The translations under genes were made by a program, and so were the position numbers. A stretch of 43,267 nucleotides of DNA from Alphaproteobacteria bacterium UBA1908 (lineage in GTDB: Bacteria > Pseudomonadota > Alphaproteobacteria > Caedimonadales > UBA1908): the NCBI GenBank assembly GCA_002337525.1, contig DDGG01000017.1:130705-173971 (forward strand), in the 5' to 3' direction. Positions 32,226 through 41,200 of the stretch are shown here, piece by piece; positions within the stretch are counted from its first letter, which is position 1; each line of letters opens with the position of its first letter. The notes beneath the pieces were generated by a model. It did no database searches and was not told where the DNA came from. It was given only the letters and a program-made list of their open reading frames with translations.

Positions 32226-33854
32226 ATGTCGGCCAAATCATCCATCAGTGATTTTATCTCCAAAATCCGAGGAGCCTTCAGGGAAGCACTAACAGCAGAG
32301 CCGGTTGATCTCCCTACTCAAGCAGAACAACCCTCCCCTCCCGAACAGTCCGGGGAAGCTTCACGTGAAGAGCCGATCACACAAAATGAAATCTCGGATA
32401 CGTCTTCTTCTGCCGATGATAGTACTCAAAACCTAAACCCCGCTGAAACATCATCTGTTGAACAGAATGCTCTTCAGGATTTTGCGAAAATACGGGAAAT
32501 TGATATAGAAGATCTTTCAGCCTTTAACTACGAAAACAACCCTCTTGCGTTTAGCCATAAAGAGTTTGGAGAAGAAACCGACCAGGGAGCCTTAAAAGAA
32601 GATAACACTCTGATTAACCCACAGGAAAAAATAACAACAGACAACATACCAGAAAATCAGGAGCCAGATCAAAATAATCCATCAGTTTCCCCGCCTCAAG
32701 ACAGATCTTTCTCCGTTTCGTTTCAGGGAGAAGGCGCAGGATACCAAAATACACTTGGATATTACGAAGTAACACCTGATGGATCTATTATCAATGTTAA
32801 TATTGGATTTCATAATGCAAGCGCTAGAGGTTCAGGAGGATCACTGGAAATCGGAGATTCTTTTGATATTTCAAATATAGCGCCCGGAAATACCGTTGGA
32901 TTTTTTGTCATTGCCAATGGTAATAGAAAAAATGACTTTGACTCATTCAACCAGGAAGAAGGTCATTTCGAATTTAGGACTGACGCAGGTGACCTGGCTT
33001 CTATTCACGATGCAACCCCCAGTTTGTATTATGTCGCGGGTGACTCCGCAACAGAAATAAAATCCCAGTATGGCGATAGTGGTAATGGTATTTTTCATAC
33101 AATGGCCTCAGAGAATAATAATTTTGCACTCAATGGCGATGGGTTGAACCACTTTGTGTTCACACCAGACCCTGAAAACGGCACTATTCGGATGGGAAAT
33201 GAAGATCTTTTAAGGGGTGGCGACAAAGATTTTGACGATGTTGTTTTTGATTTGAATCTTGGAAAAGATAACTTTGATCTTATTTTTCCACCCTCTGATG
33301 ATAATCAAGGAGACAATACATTTTACGGCAGTACTGGCGATGACATCCTTTTTGGAGGCGATGGCAACGACACTCTTGGCGGAGTTTCTGGTAATGACAT
33401 CCTTCGTGGTGGAAAAGGTGATGACACCCTGGACGGTGGTATGGGATCTGACAGTATTTTTGCTGGGCTCGGAAATGACGTAGCTATTTTTGACATAAAT
33501 GACACCCAAATCAATATGGGTTCAGGAGAAGATACAGTTAAGTTATTTGGAGATGACGTTGACCTTTCTTCTTTTTCAGACATTGTCAGTAATGTTGAAA
33601 TTATTGATCTGGATGCTTCCTCAAAGATGACAATTGACAGCGACTTTCTTGCGACCGAAGAAGCCAAGGCAATGGACGGTCTTGTTATTAGTGGGGAAGA
33701 TGGTGCTGCCGTTGTGCTGGATGACAGTTTTAATGCCACAGACGATGTTACTATTGATGGTCAAAGTTATACTGTTTATGAAAGTGGTGATTTTAGCGTT
33801 TCTATCGAAAACGACATCTCTGTGACAGTTGCAACAGAGTCAGGCGGCGTTTAA
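32226..33854 (+). CDS. Putative type I-secreted protein with DUF4114 and RTX calcium repeats
   Basis: The protein has 542 residues and no N-terminal signal peptide. Region 1 (about 1-30) is a short amphipathic segment (SISDFISKIRGAFREALTA). Region 2 (30-165) is acidic, disordered, and rich in Gln, Ser, Pro and Asn. Region 3 (about 165-345) matches the DUF4114 pattern, ending with GGDKDFDDVVFDLNL, which resembles calcium-binding loops. Region 4 (about 368-422) has haemolysin-type nonapeptides (GGDGNDTLG, GSGNDILRGG-like and GGKGDDTLDGG units). Region 5 is an acidic C-terminal tail (to residue 542), as in type I secretion substrates. A calcium-dependent extracellular adhesin or effector is likely; no type I exporter is in the window. 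The AGAGGGG ribosome-binding site is strong. It follows uvrB by 56 bases on the same strand. Confidence 0.82.
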   Translation: MSAKSSISDFISKIRGAFREALTAEPVDLPTQAEQPSPPEQSGEASREEPITQNEISDTSSSADDSTQNLNPAETSSVEQNALQDFAKIREIDIEDLSAFNYENNPLAFSHKEFGEETDQGALKEDNTLINPQEKITTDNIPENQEPDQNNPSVSPPQDRSFSVSFQGEGAGYQNTLGYYEVTPDGSIINVNIGFHNASARGSGGSLEIGDSFDISNIAPGNTVGFFVIANGNRKNDFDSFNQEEGHFEFRTDAGDLASIHDATPSLYYVAGDSATEIKSQYGDSGNGIFHTMASENNNFALNGDGLNHFVFTPDPENGTIRMGNEDLLRGGDKDFDDVVFDLNLGKDNFDLIFPPSDDNQGDNTFYGSTGDDILFGGDGNDTLGGVSGNDILRGGKGDDTLDGGMGSDSIFAGLGNDVAIFDINDTQINMGSGEDTVKLFGDDVDLSSFSDIVSNVEIIDLDASSKMTIDSDFLATEEAKAMDGLVISGEDGAAVVLDDSFNATDDVTIDGQSYTVYESGDFSVSIENDISVTVATESGGV

Positions 33855-33860
33855 AGATTT

Positions 33861-34730
33861 TTATTGGCTCTGCTGACCGTGGAGCCGACAAAATTCATAG
33901 TAAGCAGCCGCAAGTTTTTGCGTCACAGGTCCCACATTTCCAGAACCAATTGTCCAGTCACCAGAACGTACTACGGCTTTGACCATCGAGGTTGCTCCTG
34001 TTAAAAAAGCTTCCGAAGCGGCGTAAAATTCATTTCGCGTGAAGGCTTTTAATTGTACAGGAATTCCAAGAAGCTCGGCAATTTTCAGAATCCTGTTACG
34101 TGTGACACCGGGCACAAGAGACCCGTCATCAGGGCGTGTCCTTAAAATGCCGTCGCGCATCACAATAAAAGCATTTGAACTAGCCCCTTCAGAAATTTTA
34201 CCCTTTTCATCTAAAAGCCAACATTCAAAAGCCTTCTTATCTGCAGCGGCTTGCCTTAATAAAACAGTTGGAAAAAGAGACGTGCTTTTAATAAAAGGAT
34301 GCTTCCAACGAAGATCATCCTGAAAGATAATAGAAACTTCATCAATACTGTCTGCATCTAAATTGAAAGAATGTTGATACGGTATAATAACTAGTGTTGA
34401 TTTTGGCAGAGGGGTTGGAAAAGCGTGCCTTCTTTTTGCATTTCCTCGTGTAATTTGAACGTACAAGCTTCCTGTTTTGATACGATTCCGGCGTATAACT
34501 TCTCTAAATATAGGCTCGAGGGTCTCACGTTGGACTGGAAAGTTGATAAAAGATTGTTCCAGATATTTCTCAAGGTGATTAAGGTGATCTTGTAAATCAA
34601 TCAAATAGCCGCCCACACAAGCAATAACAATATAAATACCGTCACCAAACTGAAAGCCGCGATCCTGAATAGAAACTGAAGCCCTAGAGATTGGAACGTA
34701 TTGTCCATTAACATAAGCAAGTCGCGCCAC
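33861..34730 (-). CDS. dat: D-amino acid aminotransferase (class IV PLP enzyme)
   Basis: The protein has 289 residues from a GTG at 34730. This start was chosen because AAAAGGGG lies 5 bases upstream and because the family begins with this sequence (ARLAYVNGQYVP); frames reaching further upstream lack a site. Class IV marks are RASVSIQDRGFQFGDGIYIV near residues 16-35, the PLP lysine in HPFIKSTSLFP near 147, and EGASSNAFIV near 180, then a C-terminal EAFLTGATSMVKAV phosphate-binding region. It makes D-amino acids such as D-Ala or D-Glu for peptidoglycan. A branched-chain aminotransferase is the main alternative; length and N-terminus favour Dat. It is convergent with the RTX gene, with only 6 bases between stops. 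Confidence 0.88.
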   Translation of the reverse strand: MARLAYVNGQYVPISRASVSIQDRGFQFGDGIYIVIACVGGYLIDLQDHLNHLEKYLEQSFINFPVQRETLEPIFREVIRRNRIKTGSLYVQITRGNAKRRHAFPTPLPKSTLVIIPYQHSFNLDADSIDEVSIIFQDDLRWKHPFIKSTSLFPTVLLRQAAADKKAFECWLLDEKGKISEGASSNAFIVMRDGILRTRPDDGSLVPGVTRNRILKIAELLGIPVQLKAFTRNEFYAASEAFLTGATSMVKAVVRSGDWTIGSGNVGPVTQKLAAAYYEFCRLHGQQSQ

Positions 34731-35019
34731 TTTTACCCCTTTTGAATACATACCCAAGGTTTGATTAAAAAGTAAAACAGAACAAAGTCTGTGCCTGAAC
34801 ACCCTCGAAAACGACTCCTTATAATTGATAGGGAAACGTAAAGAAAGCGATATATATTATGCTTAGCAAAAAAAGCCGCTAACAACAATTTCAACTTTTG
34901 ATAAAAAAAGAGTTTTCACAAAAAAATAAGGTGTTTTAAGTAAGATTAGGTCTAGTCCTTCAGGATATGACATGATATAAATTAATTAAAATTATTTTAA
35001 ATAGGGGCTATAATTTGTA
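34731..35019. other. AT-rich divergent promoter region between dat and petA
   Basis: These 289 bases separate the dat and petABC starts and must hold both promoters. The sequence is very AT-rich toward petA, and I cannot choose a convincing -35/-10 pair. Confidence 0.5.
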
Positions 35020-35589
35020 ATGTCTGATTCTTCTGGATCTGTAAAACCTGACTCAAAATCCAAACCCAAAACCCGAAGAGATTTTTTGATTCTTGCCTCT
35101 GGCGCTATGGGAGGTATTGGAGCAGCAAGCTTTGTATTGCCTTTTATTGACAGCATGAATCCGGCTGCTGACACGTTAGCCGCAGCTAATATTGATGTAG
35201 ACTTATCCCCTATCGAAGTTGGACAGGCAATTACAGTTATGTGGCGAGGAAAACCTCTTTTTATCCGACACAGAACGCCGGAAGAAATCAAATTATCTCA
35301 AGAGGTTACCGAGAATGATTTACTCGACCCGGAATCTGACAAAGACCGTGTTAAGAAACCCGAGTGGCTTATTGTTGTAGGTGTTTGCACACATTTGGGC
35401 TGTGTTCCCTCTGGTCAGCGCCCCAGCGATAACAAAGGAAGCTATGGGGGATGGTTTTGCCCTTGTCATGGGTCGGAATATGATATTTCCGGGCGAGTTC
35501 GACGAGGTCCAGCCCCCACTAATTTGCCTGTCCCCCCCTATTATTTTCTAGATGAAACAACCATTCGCGTTGGTCAGCAGGAGGCATAA
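35020..35589 (+). CDS. petA: Ubiquinol-cytochrome c reductase Rieske iron-sulfur subunit
   Basis: A 189-residue Rieske protein of the cytochrome bc1 complex. A twin-arginine signal/anchor (TRRDFLILASGAMGGIGAAS) leads into the periplasmic domain. The [2Fe-2S] ligands are in CTHLGCVPSGQ (Cys and His near residues 123-125) and CPCHGSEYD (near 147-150), and RVRRGPAPTNLPVPPY follows, as in bacterial Rieske proteins. It moves electrons from ubiquinol to cytochrome c1. It is the first gene of petABC; petB starts 5 bases after its stop. Confidence 0.97.
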   Translation: MSDSSGSVKPDSKSKPKTRRDFLILASGAMGGIGAASFVLPFIDSMNPAADTLAAANIDVDLSPIEVGQAITVMWRGKPLFIRHRTPEEIKLSQEVTENDLLDPESDKDRVKKPEWLIVVGVCTHLGCVPSGQRPSDNKGSYGGWFCPCHGSEYDISGRVRRGPAPTNLPVPPYYFLDETTIRVGQQEA

Positions 35590-35594
35590 ACTAC

Positions 35595-36890
35595 ATGTCC
35601 AACATAAAAAAAACGACAGAAAAAAAATCAGTGTCTCATTCTGAAAAAATAGAAAAATCTGAAAAGAAAGGAGGCGCTTATAGCTGGATTGATGAGCGAC
35701 TTCCCCTTTTGTCTTTTGCCAAAGATCATCTTGTTAATTACAAAACTCCCGTCAACTTGAACTATTTTTGGAATTTTGGATCTTTAGCAGGCATAACCCT
35801 TGTTGTTATGATCCTATCAGGCATCTTTCTGGCGATGCACTATACTCCCCACGTCGACTATGCTTTTGATAGTGTCGAACGGATCATGCGTGAAGTAAAC
35901 TATGGTTGGCTTATTCGTTATATTCATATGAATGGTGCTTCAATGTTTTTTATTGTCGTCTATCTTCATATGTTCCGGGGGCTTTATTATGGCTCTTACA
36001 AAGCCCCTCGTGAACTTCTATGGATTCTCGGTGTTGTCATCCTTTTACTCATGATGGCCACAGCATTTATGGGATATGTTCTTCCATGGGGTCAAATGAG
36101 CTATTGGGGTGCCACAGTAATCACAAACCTGTTTTCTGCGATTCCCCTTATAGGCGACTCTATTGTTACTCTTTTATGGGGAGGTTTTTCTGTTGACAAT
36201 GCGACTCTCAACCGCTTTTTCTCGCTTCATTACCTTTTTCCTATCCTGATTGTTGCGATTGTCTTTTTACACTTGGTGGCATTACACGTAAATGGATCAA
36301 ACAATCCAACCGGGGTTGAGAAAAAAACAGATAAGGACACAGTGCCCTTTCATCCCTTTTATACCTTTAAGGATCTTTACGGATTAGCCTTGTTTATCTT
36401 GTTCTGGGGTTTTTTCGTTTTCTTCGCGCCAAACTTTTTTGGAGAAGCAGAAAACTATATTCCTGCAAACCCCCTTGTGACTCCGGAACACATTGTTCCC
36501 GAATGGTATTTCTTGCCTTTTTATGCCATTTTACGTTCTGTCCCCGATAAATTGGGAGGAGTCGTCTTGATGTTTGGTGCAGTTGGTATTTTATTTTTTG
36601 TACCCTGGCTTGATAAATCAAGTGTTAAAAGCATGAATTATCGTCCAATGGCGCGCATCTTCTTTATGCTATTCTGTCTTTCATGTCTTATTTTAGGCTG
36701 GGCCGGAGGACAACAACCAGAAGGAGTTCCCCTCCTTCTTGGACGTCTTGCAACCTTGTATTATTTTGTCTATTTCCTAATTGTTTTGCCTATTTTACCG
36801 CGCTTTGAAAAAACGTTACCCGAACCGGAAAGCATTTATGCTTCTCTTCACATGACAAAAGAAACTCCGAAGGCAGGAAATAAATCATGA
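35595..36890 (+). CDS. petB: Cytochrome b subunit of the bc1 complex
   Basis: A 431-residue inner-membrane protein with about eight helices. After a Lys-rich N-terminal extension (residues 1-25) come NLNYFWNFGSLAGITLVVMI, the haem-ligand helices (SGIFLAMHYTPH, IRYIHMNGASMFFIVVYLHM, then FLHLVALHVNGSNNP), the quinol site GYVLPWGQMSYWGATVITNL, and the Qo motif PEWYFLPFYAILRSVP. It is full length. It oxidises ubiquinol and passes electrons to both the Rieske centre and the low-potential haems. Its last four bases (ATGA) overlap the petC start. Confidence 0.97.
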   Translation: MSNIKKTTEKKSVSHSEKIEKSEKKGGAYSWIDERLPLLSFAKDHLVNYKTPVNLNYFWNFGSLAGITLVVMILSGIFLAMHYTPHVDYAFDSVERIMREVNYGWLIRYIHMNGASMFFIVVYLHMFRGLYYGSYKAPRELLWILGVVILLLMMATAFMGYVLPWGQMSYWGATVITNLFSAIPLIGDSIVTLLWGGFSVDNATLNRFFSLHYLFPILIVAIVFLHLVALHVNGSNNPTGVEKKTDKDTVPFHPFYTFKDLYGLALFILFWGFFVFFAPNFFGEAENYIPANPLVTPEHIVPEWYFLPFYAILRSVPDKLGGVVLMFGAVGILFFVPWLDKSSVKSMNYRPMARIFFMLFCLSCLILGWAGGQQPEGVPLLLGRLATLYYFVYFLIVLPILPRFEKTLPEPESIYASLHMTKETPKAGNKS

Positions 36891-37654
36891 AGAATTTTAC
36901 AAGAATTATCCTCTTAACAGGACTCCTTGTTTTTTTGGGGTTGTCTGCTCATGCCGCCGGAAATTCAGGCTCTCTGCCAAAACAAGACTGGAGTTTTAAG
37001 GGGTTGTTTGGTACTTTCGATCGTACAGAACTTCGTAGAGGCCTGCAGGTTTACCGAGAAGTTTGTGCAGCTTGTCATGGCCTAAGGTTATTGCGGTTTG
37101 AAAAGCTTGAAGGGTTGGGATTCACTAAAGAAGATATAAAAGTTATAGCTTCAAACTATGAAGTTGAAGGGGACCTCAATAGTGAGGGAGAGCCGACAAC
37201 ACGACCCGCAGAACCAAAAGACCATTTTGTTTCTCCTTACCCTAACGAAACGGCTGCACGTGCCGCCAATAACGGGGCTTATCCTCCGGATCAAACTCTT
37301 ATTGTTAAAGCTCGCTCAGGCGGCGCTGATTACATTCACGCCCTTCTTACGGGCTATCAGGACCCCCCTTCCGGTCTTAATCTGTCTCAAGGCATGTACT
37401 ATAATACAGTCTTTTCCGGCAATCAGATTGCCATGGCCCCTCCTCTCTCGGAAGGTCTTGTTGAATACCCTGATGGAACACCGGCAACGGTTCATCAGAT
37501 GGCGCATGATGTTACAACATTTTTGGCCTGGGCTTCTGATCCAGAGGCAGAAGAACGTCGCCAAATGGGTATTATGGTTCTTTTATACGTTCTCATTTTT
37601 GCTTGCATAATGTATGTCCTGAATCGTCGACTTTGGAAAACAGTTAAGGGTTAA
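36887..37654 (+). CDS. petC: Cytochrome c1 subunit of the bc1 complex
   Basis: A 255-residue periplasmic cytochrome with a signal peptide (IILLTGLLVFLGLSAHAAG) and a C-terminal membrane anchor (MGIMVLLYVLIFACIMYVLN). The haem motif CAACH lies near residues 60-64, followed by LRLLRFEKL. Later marks are NETAARAANNGAYPPDQTLI, ARSGGADYIHALLTGYQDPP, and the Met-ligand region QIAMAPPLSEGLVEYPDGT, then TTFLAWASDPEAEERRQMG. It receives electrons from the Rieske protein and passes them to a cytochrome c such as the one at 23932. Repeats begin 50 bases after its stop. Confidence 0.97.
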   Translation: MKNFTRIILLTGLLVFLGLSAHAAGNSGSLPKQDWSFKGLFGTFDRTELRRGLQVYREVCAACHGLRLLRFEKLEGLGFTKEDIKVIASNYEVEGDLNSEGEPTTRPAEPKDHFVSPYPNETAARAANNGAYPPDQTLIVKARSGGADYIHALLTGYQDPPSGLNLSQGMYYNTVFSGNQIAMAPPLSEGLVEYPDGTPATVHQMAHDVTTFLAWASDPEAEERRQMGIMVLLYVLIFACIMYVLNRRLWKTVKG

Positions 37655-37706
37655 AACTAAACGTATTAGTTGTTTAATAGACTTATTTCCGGAGTAATTT
37701 TCTTAC

Positions 37707-38066
37707 CATCCAGAGTTGTCAGCAATACCCGTCGGAATCCAGACGGATTGGGATGTGTCTTTACGGGACTGCTAGATTCTTCAGTCGTTTTACTCCTTCT
37801 GAATGACAGGACGGAGATAGGCTTGGTCTGAATGACGGGACGGAGATATTATTCAGTATGAGTTGGTCATCCAGAGGGTGGCAGCGCCACCCGTCAGGAT
37901 CCAGTTGGATGGGACGTGTTTTTGCGGGGGTAGTGGATTCTTCAGTCGTTTTACTCCTTCTGAATGACGGGGTGGGAGGATGCTCGTTCTGAATGGTGGG
38001 GCGAGGGTATTATCCAGTATGAGTCTGTCATCCAGAGGGTGGCAGTGCCACCCGTCGGGATCCAGG
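37707..38066. repeat. Tandem array (161-bp period) of dispersed hairpin repeats
   Basis: This occupies most of the 580-base gap between petC and nrdJ (tail to tail). Units start with CATCCAGAG at 37707, 37868 and 38029, exactly 161 bases apart; the third is partial. The second and third units start with the hairpin GGGTGGC / GCCACCC followed by GGATCCAG, and the first has a decayed version. Each full unit also has GGATTCTTCAGTCGTTTTAC or a one-base variant, then TCCTTCTGAATGAC. These are the same modules as in 2172-2642 but in reverse orientation and a different higher-order unit. The flank 38067-38171 holds nothing else. Confidence 0.85.
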
Positions 38067-38170
38067 CTAAAAACCAAATATTTCCTCTCTTGTAAAAATT
38101 AAAAATAACACAGAAATATTAATAAATAGCTTGTTATAAAAAAATTAGAAATTAGACTTGGTTCTTATTA

Positions 38171-38199
38171 TAAAGAAACGGCCCTGGAAAGGGCCGTCT
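38171..38199 (-). terminator. Rho-independent terminator after nrdJ
   Basis: The perfect stem ACGGCCC / GGGCCGT (38178-38197) has a 6-base loop and is followed on the minus strand by TTCTTTAT. It lies 37 bases past the nrdJ stop. The T tract is short but the stem is GC-rich. Confidence 0.8.
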
Positions 38200-38234
38200 T
38201 CAGACAGAGTATCTCAATAGAAATAGAAAGGACT

Positions 38235-41200
38235 TTAGGAACAGCCACTTGTGCTGCCACAAGTCATGCACTTCAAGCATGTTCCGTTACGAACAAGCGT
38301 AAAGTTTGCACACTCACCACAAGGGTCACCTTCATACCCCTTTAAACGTGCCATCTTCATCTGGTCATTAGAAACCTCTGAATCAGCCCCTGTTACAAGG
38401 CCTGCTTCGAGGGAAGAATCTGCATCATTATCAAGAGCAAGGTTTCCTGTCGTTGTGCTACCAAGAGTTGCCTGCACCTGATCCTTATTCTTTATGGTTT
38501 TTCCTCCTTTAAGAACGTACAGGTTACTTCTGACATATCCGTTACTTGTATAATGACTAAGAGCCGCCGCAGATGTCATCGTTGTTGGTTCCTCTGTATC
38601 ATCTTTATAGGCTTCACCTATCGCACTTGGCACGAGATCTGTTGGATCTGCATGAGCAAGATCCGTCCGTCCCAGATATGAAATGGCTAACTCTCGGAAA
38701 ATATAATCCAGAATAGACGTTGCCATTTTGATGGCATCGTTGCCCGATACCATGCCTGAAGGCTCGAAACGTGTGAACGAGAAAGCTTCAACGTATTCTT
38801 CCAGTGGTACTCCATATTGAAGTCCAATAGAAATAGCCATCGCAAAGTTGTTCATCATGCTTCTAAAAGCTGCCCCTTCTTTATGCATATCCACAAAGAT
38901 TTCGCCCAGAGATCCATCTTCATATTCTCCCGTACGAAGGTAGACCTTGTGACCACCGACAACAGCCTTTTGTGTATATCCTTTTCGACGTCCGGGTAAT
39001 TTGTGACGGCCAGACTTGTAGACAACCTTCTCAATCATTTTTTCAACAACGCGCTCGCTAACCTTGGAAACCTGAGCAGATCTTGGTTGCTCAAGGAATG
39101 CCTCAAGAGCATCATCATCCTCATCTTCTAAATCGTCATCATCCAATAGGCTTGAATTCAACGGCTGAGAAAGTTTCGAGCCATCACGATATAACGCATT
39201 ACATTTCAAACCCAAGCGCCAGGAAAGATTGTAAGCATCCTTACAATCCTCAATTGTTGCAGAATTTGGCATATTGATTGTTTTAGAAATCGATCCCGTA
39301 ATAAAGGGTTGAACCGCAGCCATCATACGTATGTGGCTTTCAGCCGATAAAAAGCGTTTACCTAAACGGCCACAAGGATTAGCACAATCAAAAACCGGGA
39401 GGTGCTCCTCTTTCAAATGAGGTGCTCCTTCAAGAGTCATTGTCCCACAACAATACCCGTTAGCGATCTCGATTTCCTGACGAGAATACCCAAGAGCTGA
39501 AAGAATATCGAAAGAAACATCATTAAGTTGTTCTTTGGTGAGGCCCAAAACTTTTGTGCAAAATTCCTCGCCCAAGGTCCATTTGTTAAATGCAAACTTA
39601 ACATCAAAAGCTGACTTTAATGAGTCCTTCAACGTTGTTAAAATAGATTCTGTAAAACCCTTTTCACGCAGTTCTTCAAAACTAATGGCAGGCGCCCCCT
39701 CCAGGGTACCATGCCCAACCGCATAATCAATCATATCCTGGACCTGACTTTCAGTGTAGCCCAGCTTTTTCAAAGCTTTTGGAATCATTCGATTGATAAT
39801 TTTAAAGTAACCACCCCCAACAAGTTTTTTAAATTTTACAGTTGCAAAATCTGGCTCAACACCTGTTGTATCACAGTCCATAACAAGGCCAATTGTCCCC
39901 GTCGGTGCAATTACCGTTGTTTGTGCATTACGATATCCGTGTTTTTCTCCTAAAGAAAGAGCTTCATCCCATGCTTCTCTGGCAGCATCAACAAAGTTTG
40001 AATAAGGGCATTTATCTGCTTCAAGGGGAAGAGGAAGGATAGAAAGTTGTTCATAACCATCCGCTTCACCATAAGCCGCACGTTTATGATTGCGCATGAC
40101 TTTCAGCATTGAAACACGATTTTTCTCAAATTCAGAAAAGGCACCATGCTCTTCAGCAAGTTTGGCAGAAGTGGCATAGCTGACCCCTGTCATGATGGAT
40201 GCAAGGGCTCCTCCGACAGCACGTCCTTCATCACTGTCGTAAGGGTGCCCCATTCCCATAAGAAGTCCACCCAGATTTGCATACCCAAGGCCCAGTGTTC
40301 TGAAGTCATAGGAACGTTGGGCAATTTCACGAGAGGGATACTGGGCCATTAAAACCGAGATTTCTAAAACAATTGTCCAAAGATGACAGGCATGACGATA
40401 ACTTTCGATATCAAAAGTTGGTGTTTCAGATGTCATATCATAAAAGGTCGTCAGATTTAACGATGCCAGGTTGCACGCTGTATCATCCAGAAACATATAT
40501 TCAGAGCAAGGATTTGACGCATTAATACGGCCACTTTCCGGACAAGTATGCCACTCGTTAATGGTTGTATCAAACTGGAGCCCCGGGTCTGCAGAGGCCC
40601 ATGCCGCTTCTCCAATTTTATTCCATAGATCTCTTGCTTTGACCGTTTCATGAACTCTACCGTCTGTACGCCGAATTAAGTTCCACGGTTGATCTTTTTC
40701 AACCTTCTCCAAAAAACTGTTTGGAATACGCACCGAATTATTCGAGTTCTGGCCAGAAACCGTAAAGTACGCTTCGGAATCAAAGTTTGTATCATAAGTC
40801 TCAAATTCCAGCGCCGTATAACCCTGTCTTGCAAATTGGATCACGCGCTGGATATAGTTCTCAGAGACCATATTTTTACGGGCTACCTTAATCGCTTTTT
40901 TCAAAACTGAGTTCTTGCGTGGATCAAAACGATCCTCAGCTGTCCCGTGTTGGCAAGCACCCATAACTTCATTTAAGTGCTTTTGAACAATTTTTGACCC
41001 TGTTACAAGGGCTAAAACTTTTTGCTCTTCAACAACTTTCCAATTGATATATTCTTCAATATCAGGATGATCAACATCAACTGTTACCATTTTGGCTGCC
41101 CGACGTGTTGTTCCTCCGGACTTGATCGCACCCGCAGCCCGATCTCCAATTTTCAGGAAACTCATCAAGCCAGAAGAGCGACCGCCACCAGAAAGAGACT

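Noticed and set aside
37853..38077. 74-codon open frame on the minus strand
   Set aside because: It is a translation of the 161-bp tandem repeat, containing repeated DPDGWH-like and TLWMT-like pieces from the hairpin module.
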